From Cyprinodon diabolis (Eukaryota; Chordata; Actinopteri; Cyprinodontiformes; Cyprinodontidae): 64,000 nt of DNA. The notes under the pieces are model-generated. The model ran no database searches, had not been told where the DNA came from, and was given only the letters and a program-made list of their open reading frames with translations. Position numbers and translations under genes: made by a program. The stretch spans positions 51,403 to 115,402 of the forward strand of contig JARPUW010000308.1 in NCBI GenBank assembly GCA_030533445.1, in the 5' to 3' direction. Shown here piece after piece: positions 61,513 through 64,000 of this stretch. Within the stretch, counting starts at the first letter, position 1; each line of letters starts with the position of its first letter.

Positions 61513-64000
61513 GGTCTGATTATACAAAAACCGTAGCAGTTATCAACATACCGTCTTCAGTTTTAAATAGACGAAGGATTTATCTACAAACTGAGCTTCA
61601 AACTGTTTTTCTAGGTGAATGTATGCCGACACAGTGAAGTGCTGTTTTTTATGCTTTTTTTTTCCTCTCCCCATTCATTTCCTATGGGATTTTTTTGCGA
61701 CGTTTTCGCTAATAATTCGCAAACCTTCGGACTAATGAGAAAGTTTTATACAAGCACACATCACCCCATTGGTCCCGACGCGTGTGCCAACTTTGGGCCC
61801 GATCCGCCAAACCGTGCGGGACTAGTTACGTGCCGAAGTTTTGGGTATACGGGAGAATTATAATAACTAGAAAATTTCTAAAGAAATTTTGAGGGGGGCC
61901 ACCTACTGCCCGTCTGGGGAACCGGGCCAATACGGCCCTGGCAAGTGACGTCGGGGCTCCCCAGACCAACTGCTTACGCCTTTGAGGGCTACTGAGGGAA
62001 GGAAAGAGGGCAAGTTCATGGGCAAAGAGAGCTGTGTGCCACTTGTGCTGAAATCTGGGAAATAGACGTGCACAGCGTATGATGCACAAGGGTAATATGG
62101 GTTGTCAATATTGAAACACAGTGGGTAAAGCCAAGTTTGCGGGCTTCGCCCGCCTTCTGGGATCCATCTCAGTGAAGAAAAAAATCACCAATGGCGGGCT
62201 CTGCCCGCCTTCTAAGAGCCATTGCAGTGATGAAATCACCAATGGCGGGCTCCGCCCGCCTGCTAAGAGCCATTGCAGTGATGTAATCACCTTTGGCAGG
62301 CTCCGCCCGCCTGTTACCATTGGCGGGCTCCGCCCGCCTTCTAAGAGCCATTGCAGTGATGAAATCACCAATGGCAATGAGCAATATGCCAGAATGTATG
62401 AGTGTGTATAAGGAAGAGGCTTTTATTCTGTAGAGTCCTTGTAGTCTTATTTTGAAAGTCTATCATGAATGTGCATCAAAAGATGGGTCACGCCCAGCAG
62501 TGATATAGAATCCATTTCCAAATGTTAAATCACTGGTTTTCCATGTTATTAGGTGAATAGTTGCTGTATTACAGAGTAAATGGGAGACTTTTATTGTGAA
62601 ATTTGCTCTGGGTGTGTTTTGAAAAGGTCACTAGAGTCTAATAAAAACAACCTGGAAGAGTTTGGGTCATAATGTTGAGCCATTTGCATCAATTAATGCA
62701 TTAGTATAATCTAGAGGCTTTTATTTTGTAGGGTCCCTGGAGTCTTATTTTGAAAGTCCAACAGAGTTGTGTTTATAGAAAATGTTCAGACCCGTCAATG
62801 ATAGTTGATTACTTTCCAATCGTTAAAACACTCTTTTTCCATGTTATTAGGGCAGTAGATGAAGCGGAAATGGGAGGCTTTTATTTTGAAATTTGCTATA
62901 GGGTGTGTTTTAAACAGTCTCCTAGAGTCTATTCTCTAAAACGGGGTTGAGTTTGGGTCATAATGTTGAGCCATATAGGGCAATAAATATATGTAAAAAA
63001 TATAGAGGCTTTTATTTTGTAGGGTCCCTGGAGTCTTATTTTGAAAGTCTATCAGTGCTGAGTGGCAAGGGAAGTGTCATGGACAGCAGTCATATAGTAT
63101 CCATTTCCCAATGTTAAATCAGTCCTTTCACCCTCCATTAGATTAATATGTGCTGTTTAAAACAGCAGAGGTAAAATCTGTTTGAAGCTTGGTAACCTTG
63201 ACAACGCTTAACGAGCCTCTCACTGACACAGACAACAGCTGCACTCACTATTGGTTTCTTCTTCCCAGGCTTTTTTGTATGGGAAGAACGGCACCGAACA
63301 AACGACTACTGATCAAAAACCGTATGAGTTATTCAAAAAACATTTTCACCATGAGCATCAGCAATCCTTCGACTCCAACTATACCAACTTTGGTGTATGT
63401 GTGTCATTCAGAAAAATATTTATGACGAGTTGAAAACACATAGTCTGATTCGTTTCTCTCCCATCTTCAGCTCAAAAAGAATAGAGAAAGGCTGAAACTC
63501 TCATCGACTTTAGGTTGGTCTGGAGGGTTTTTAAGGAAAAGTATTAATCCTACCGTAATTCCGAAGACATTGTGTGAGTCCAGAGGTTTCAGTCTACAAA
63601 CTGACCAAAAATGGTGACTGTAGCTCCAAATATGTGGCCGTGAGGGCGAGAATAAGATGTTTGATCTTAAAAAAATGGCCGCCTCACACTAAGATTTCAG
63701 CAGCTGCACTCTAGCAGGCTGCTGCAGAAGCTAACTGTCAGCTAGCTTCCAGGTGCTTACCCTCCGAACAAACGACTGCTGAGCAAAAACCGTAAAAGAT
63801 ATCTGAAAAATTCTTTCAGTGAAAGCAACATCTATCCTTTGTCTCAGACTGGGGTAACCTTCATGTCTGTAGGTCTTTCACAACCCAAAACGAAGCACAA
63901 ACAAAATGGTTGGCCCACCTGCTCCTCCCTTTGTTTGAACTGCAGGACCTCACTCTCACTCACCTTTTAGCTGCTAAAGCACCCCTCCGAACAAACGACT
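61513..64000 (+). repeat. macrosatellite unit 20 (partial, cut by window edge)
   Basis: The visible part ends just after the ccgaacaaacgact motif of R2. It has no 66-bp monomer and shares the first-hairpin variant cttctgggatcc with unit 2 and gttaaaacac with unit 12. A private change at about 62107 (gtcaatatt) interrupts the long minus-strand frame that is open in most units. Confidence 0.95.
62138..62372 (+). repeat. 51-bp double-hairpin minisatellite, unit 20, 5 hairpins
   Basis: The standard length. The fourth hairpin has a left-arm change ggcaggc (CpG transition near 62299). Confidence 0.93.

Larger units (their letters stand above)
1..64000 (+). repeat. macrosatellite array, about 3.17-kb monomer, 19 full units plus one partial
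   Basis: The same ordered set of landmarks recurs 20 times in one orientation with no intervening unique sequence. Unit lengths in order are 3162, 3240, 3171, 3171, 3303, 3486, 3168, 3238, 3168, 3171, 3592, 3142, 3039, 3168, 3306, 3169, 3211, 3166 and 3441 bp, then 2488 bp to the window edge. By eye the units differ by scattered single-base substitutions, with few indels outside the internal minisatellites. Both window ends lie inside the array, so neither border is seen. No family name can be assigned from the sequence alone. A vertebrate, probably fish, source is inferred from the type of repeat debris and from CpG decay. Confidence 0.98.

Noticed and set aside
1..64000. rDNA, 5S, tRNA, snRNA, histone or microRNA-430-type tandem gene cluster
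   Set aside because: None of the conserved sequences of these RNAs or histones was found in the monomer on either strand by reading.
1..64000. Bacterial or phage origin
   Set aside because: There are no operons or ribosome-binding-site-led genes. The tandem array, AAT microsatellites, CpG decay and dense stop codons fit eukaryotic satellite DNA.
1..64000. Assembly duplication artefact
   Set aside because: Units differ by many private and shared substitutions and by minisatellite copy number, which a simple duplication error would not create. The exact number of near-identical neighbours (units 3-5) could still be misassembled.

Overview
The whole window is one uninterrupted tandem array (a macrosatellite) with a monomer of about 3.17 kb. 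I count 19 complete monomers and one cut by the right edge, all head to tail on the + strand. I set the unit start at a conserved point (ggtctgattatac) that happens to fall on base 1. Unit starts are 1, 3163, 6403, 9574, 12745, 16048, 19534, 22702, 25940, 29108, 32279, 35871, 39013, 42052, 45220, 48526, 51695, 54906, 58072 and 61513. No unique flanking DNA is present, so the array is longer than 64 kb. No rRNA, tRNA or snRNA gene, transposase or recognisable protein-coding gene was found.

Organism: the evidence points to a eukaryote with a methylated genome, most probably a ray-finned fish or other vertebrate. The window has AT-rich interspersed non-coding DNA, AAT microsatellites, polypurine tracts and mixed repeat debris. 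A motif of the type cccattcattt...atggg is familiar from fish repeats. Many between-unit differences are CpG transitions. Nearly every long open frame starts at TTG or GTG rather than ATG, and most are built from minisatellite monomers whose lengths are multiples of three. The species is not identified; this is inference.

Layout of one unit (positions in unit 1): 1-130, a degenerate copy of the 3' half repeat; 131-345, a CpG-rich block; 347-365, an AAT tract; 359-424, a 66-bp hairpin minisatellite present in 0 to 6 copies; 428-466, an AT palindrome and G tract; 472-526, a nested inverted repeat; 698-854, a GC-rich 51-bp double-hairpin minisatellite; 898-1662, three roughly 295-bp subrepeats S1-S3 (S3 truncated); 1663-1775, a linker with a splice-acceptor-like tract; 1776-3133, four related subrepeats P, R1, R2 and Q. 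Q carries a TATA-box-like sequence that its sister P lacks.

Unit length (3039 to 3592 bp) is almost entirely explained by copy number of the 66-bp and 51-bp minisatellites. Diagnostic substitutions sort units into subfamilies A (units 3, 4, 5, 9, 14, 18), B1 (1, 19), B2 (2, 7, 10, with 20 close), B3 (8, 11) and C (6, 13, first half of 17, second halves of 15 and 16). Units 12, 15, 16 and 17 are mosaics, and multi-unit blocks recur (7-8 with 10-11; 1-2 with 19-20). This is the pattern expected of unequal crossing-over and gene conversion. If the array has a function, the best candidates are promoter-like and structural elements (tandem CCAAT/GC-box hairpins, a TATA box, a POU octamer) driving a non-coding transcript; nothing in the sequence proves transcription.
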